Translations under genes and position numbers: made by a program
Source: Brevundimonas subvibrioides ATCC 15264
GTDB taxonomy: Bacteria > Pseudomonadota > Alphaproteobacteria > Caulobacterales > Caulobacteraceae
DNA length: 64,000 bases
Assembly: GCF_000144605.1 (NCBI RefSeq)
Contig: NC_014375.1
Coordinates: 1,860,001-1,924,000 of the forward strand
Direction: 5' to 3'
Part shown: piece by piece, positions 63,419-64,000 of the stretch
How positions within the stretch are numbered: position 1 is the stretch's first letter
Layout of the letters: every line of letters starts with the position of its first letter
Notes under the pieces: model-generated
Told to the model about the DNA's origin: nothing
Seen by the model: only the letters and a program-made list of their open reading frames with translations
Databases searched by the model: none

Positions 63419-63913
63419 ATGCGGCGCGCCCTGATCCTGACTGTGGCGGCGGTGGCGCTGGCGGCCTGCGGCGAGCCTGCCGAGACCGCCGCTACGCCGG
63501 CCGAAAAGGTCGCCGCGACGGCTCCGGTCTCCGATGCGGTGGCCCAGTCGCCCGCCGTGCTGACCGCTGTCGACCTGCGCCGCGTCTGCCGCGCGGGTCT
63601 GGCCGCCATCCACGGCCAGCAGCTGGCGGACATCGAACTGACCGGACTGGAAGGTCAGGTCGTCAACGCCCAGTGGCGCGCGCCGGTCGATGGCGGGATC
63701 ATGAAGGCCCAGTGCCGCGCCGGCGACGGTCTGGTGGTCTGGAAGCCTCTGGATCTGCCCGACCCCGAAGCCGTCCGCTGGATGGACCAGGCCGGGGACG
63801 CCGTTGTTCGCTACGTCATTCGCGGCGAAGAGATCGAGATCACCCAGACATTGCCGGACGGCACGACGCAGCAGGCCATGATGCCTGTCCGCGCTGAAGA
63901 AGAGGTAAGCTGA
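63419..63913 (+). CDS. Hypothetical lipoprotein in the nuo operon
   Basis: One hundred and sixty-four residues starting three bases after nuoF. Signal peptide ILTVAAVALAAC (lipobox LAAC), an Ala/Thr/Pro linker to about residue 45, then a globular part (VDLRRVCRAGLAAIHGQ, GGIMKAQCRAGDGLVVW). Two cysteines in the mature domain could form a disulfide. TGA overlaps the nuoG ATG (TGATG). A periplasmic lipoprotein between nuoF and nuoG is odd, since those subunits are cytoplasmic. Confidence 0.7.
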   Translation: MRRALILTVAAVALAACGEPAETAATPAEKVAATAPVSDAVAQSPAVLTAVDLRRVCRAGLAAIHGQQLADIELTGLEGQVVNAQWRAPVDGGIMKAQCRAGDGLVVWKPLDLPDPEAVRWMDQAGDAVVRYVIRGEEIEITQTLPDGTTQQAMMPVRAEEEVS

Positions 63914-64000
63914 TGCCCGTCGCCAAGGTCAACGGCGTCGAAGTCGAGTTCGAGCCCGGCATGACCGTGCTTCAGGTCGCCGAGCGCGCCGGGCACGAGA
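63913..64000 (+). CDS. nuoG: NADH-quinone oxidoreductase subunit G, 3' end missing
   Basis: Twenty-nine residues visible, beginning PVAKVNGVEVEFEPGMTVLQ, the start of the N-terminal 2Fe-2S ferredoxin domain of NuoG. It overlaps the preceding lipoprotein stop and runs off the window. Position after nuoF agrees. Confidence 0.9.
   Translation, partial: MPVAKVNGVEVEFEPGMTVLQVAERAGHE

Overview
The window is a contiguous, gene-dense chromosomal segment with high G+C and mostly short intergenic gaps. Gene content and local order point to an alphaproteobacterium of the order Caulobacterales, probably Brevundimonas or a close relative. The signs are hemA-type ALA synthase, the bamE/UQCC-chaperone/DUF177/plsX/fabH/ihfA/merR block, a double cold-shock-domain protein, a short-form argC next to rpsI, an NDUFS4-like protein, a CtrA-type box before a chemoreceptor gene, and -35/-10 promoters spaced by 17 bp. 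No insertion sequence, prophage, plasmid backbone, rRNA operon or CRISPR array was seen. This reads as core chromosome.

Layout. 1-3.4 kb: valine degradation (3-hydroxyisobutyryl-CoA hydrolase, 5'-truncated by the window edge, and mmsB) with small envelope and EthD-type genes. 3.5-11.1 kb: hemA, glyA, nrdR and a tightly overlapping riboflavin operon (ribD reductase domain, ribE, ribBX, ribH) running into nusB and thiL. 11.2-18.7 kb: a periplasmic protein, proton-pumping pyrophosphatase, bamE, a bc1 assembly chaperone, fatty-acid/phospholipid genes (DUF177, plsX, fabH), ihfA and a MerR regulator. 18.8-23.3 kb: tRNA-Pro, a chemoreceptor behind a CtrA box, two small membrane proteins and heme A synthase. 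23.4-34.3 kb: rplM-rpsI, argC, msrB, PHA synthase, glpX-recJ, three tRNAs, a cold-shock protein, a DUF192 lipoprotein and an NDUFS4-like accessory protein. 34.2-43.2 kb: metC, a lone amino-acid binding protein, a dicarboxylate/amino-acid symporter, sseA, and a light-damage cluster (FeS photolyase, cyclopropane-fatty-acid synthase, classical photolyase). 43.2-47.8 kb: lipopolysaccharide inner-core genes kdsA, hldE, hldD and a DUF3089 protein. 47.8-55.3 kb: recG, sdhE, mfd, a BciB-type 8-vinyl-reductase-like flavoprotein and tRNA-Asp. 55.4-64 kb: an AbgT transporter and, divergently, the start of the complex I operon nuoA-G, with at least four extra small genes inserted among the nuo subunits. 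nuoG is cut by the window end.

How it fits together. Much of the window serves aerobic respiration: complex I, its NDUFS4-like accessory, heme A for cytochrome oxidase, a bc1 assembly factor, the SdhE flavinylation factor, and flavin supply from the rib operon. A second theme is light and oxidative damage (two photolyases, CFA synthase, transcription-coupled repair, methionine sulfoxide reductase). With the BciB-like protein, this raises the possibility that the organism makes bacteriochlorophyll. A third theme is envelope building (KDO, heptose, BamE).

The most unusual points are the split and degenerate riboflavin enzymes (RibD without a deaminase, RibB with a dead GTP cyclohydrolase II domain), the BciB-like protein, the unexplained coding signals just before nuoF, the CATG head-to-head start-codon overlap of sseA and the FeS photolyase, and three exact CTAG tail-to-tail stop overlaps. 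I did not find a clear, wholly new multi-gene system.
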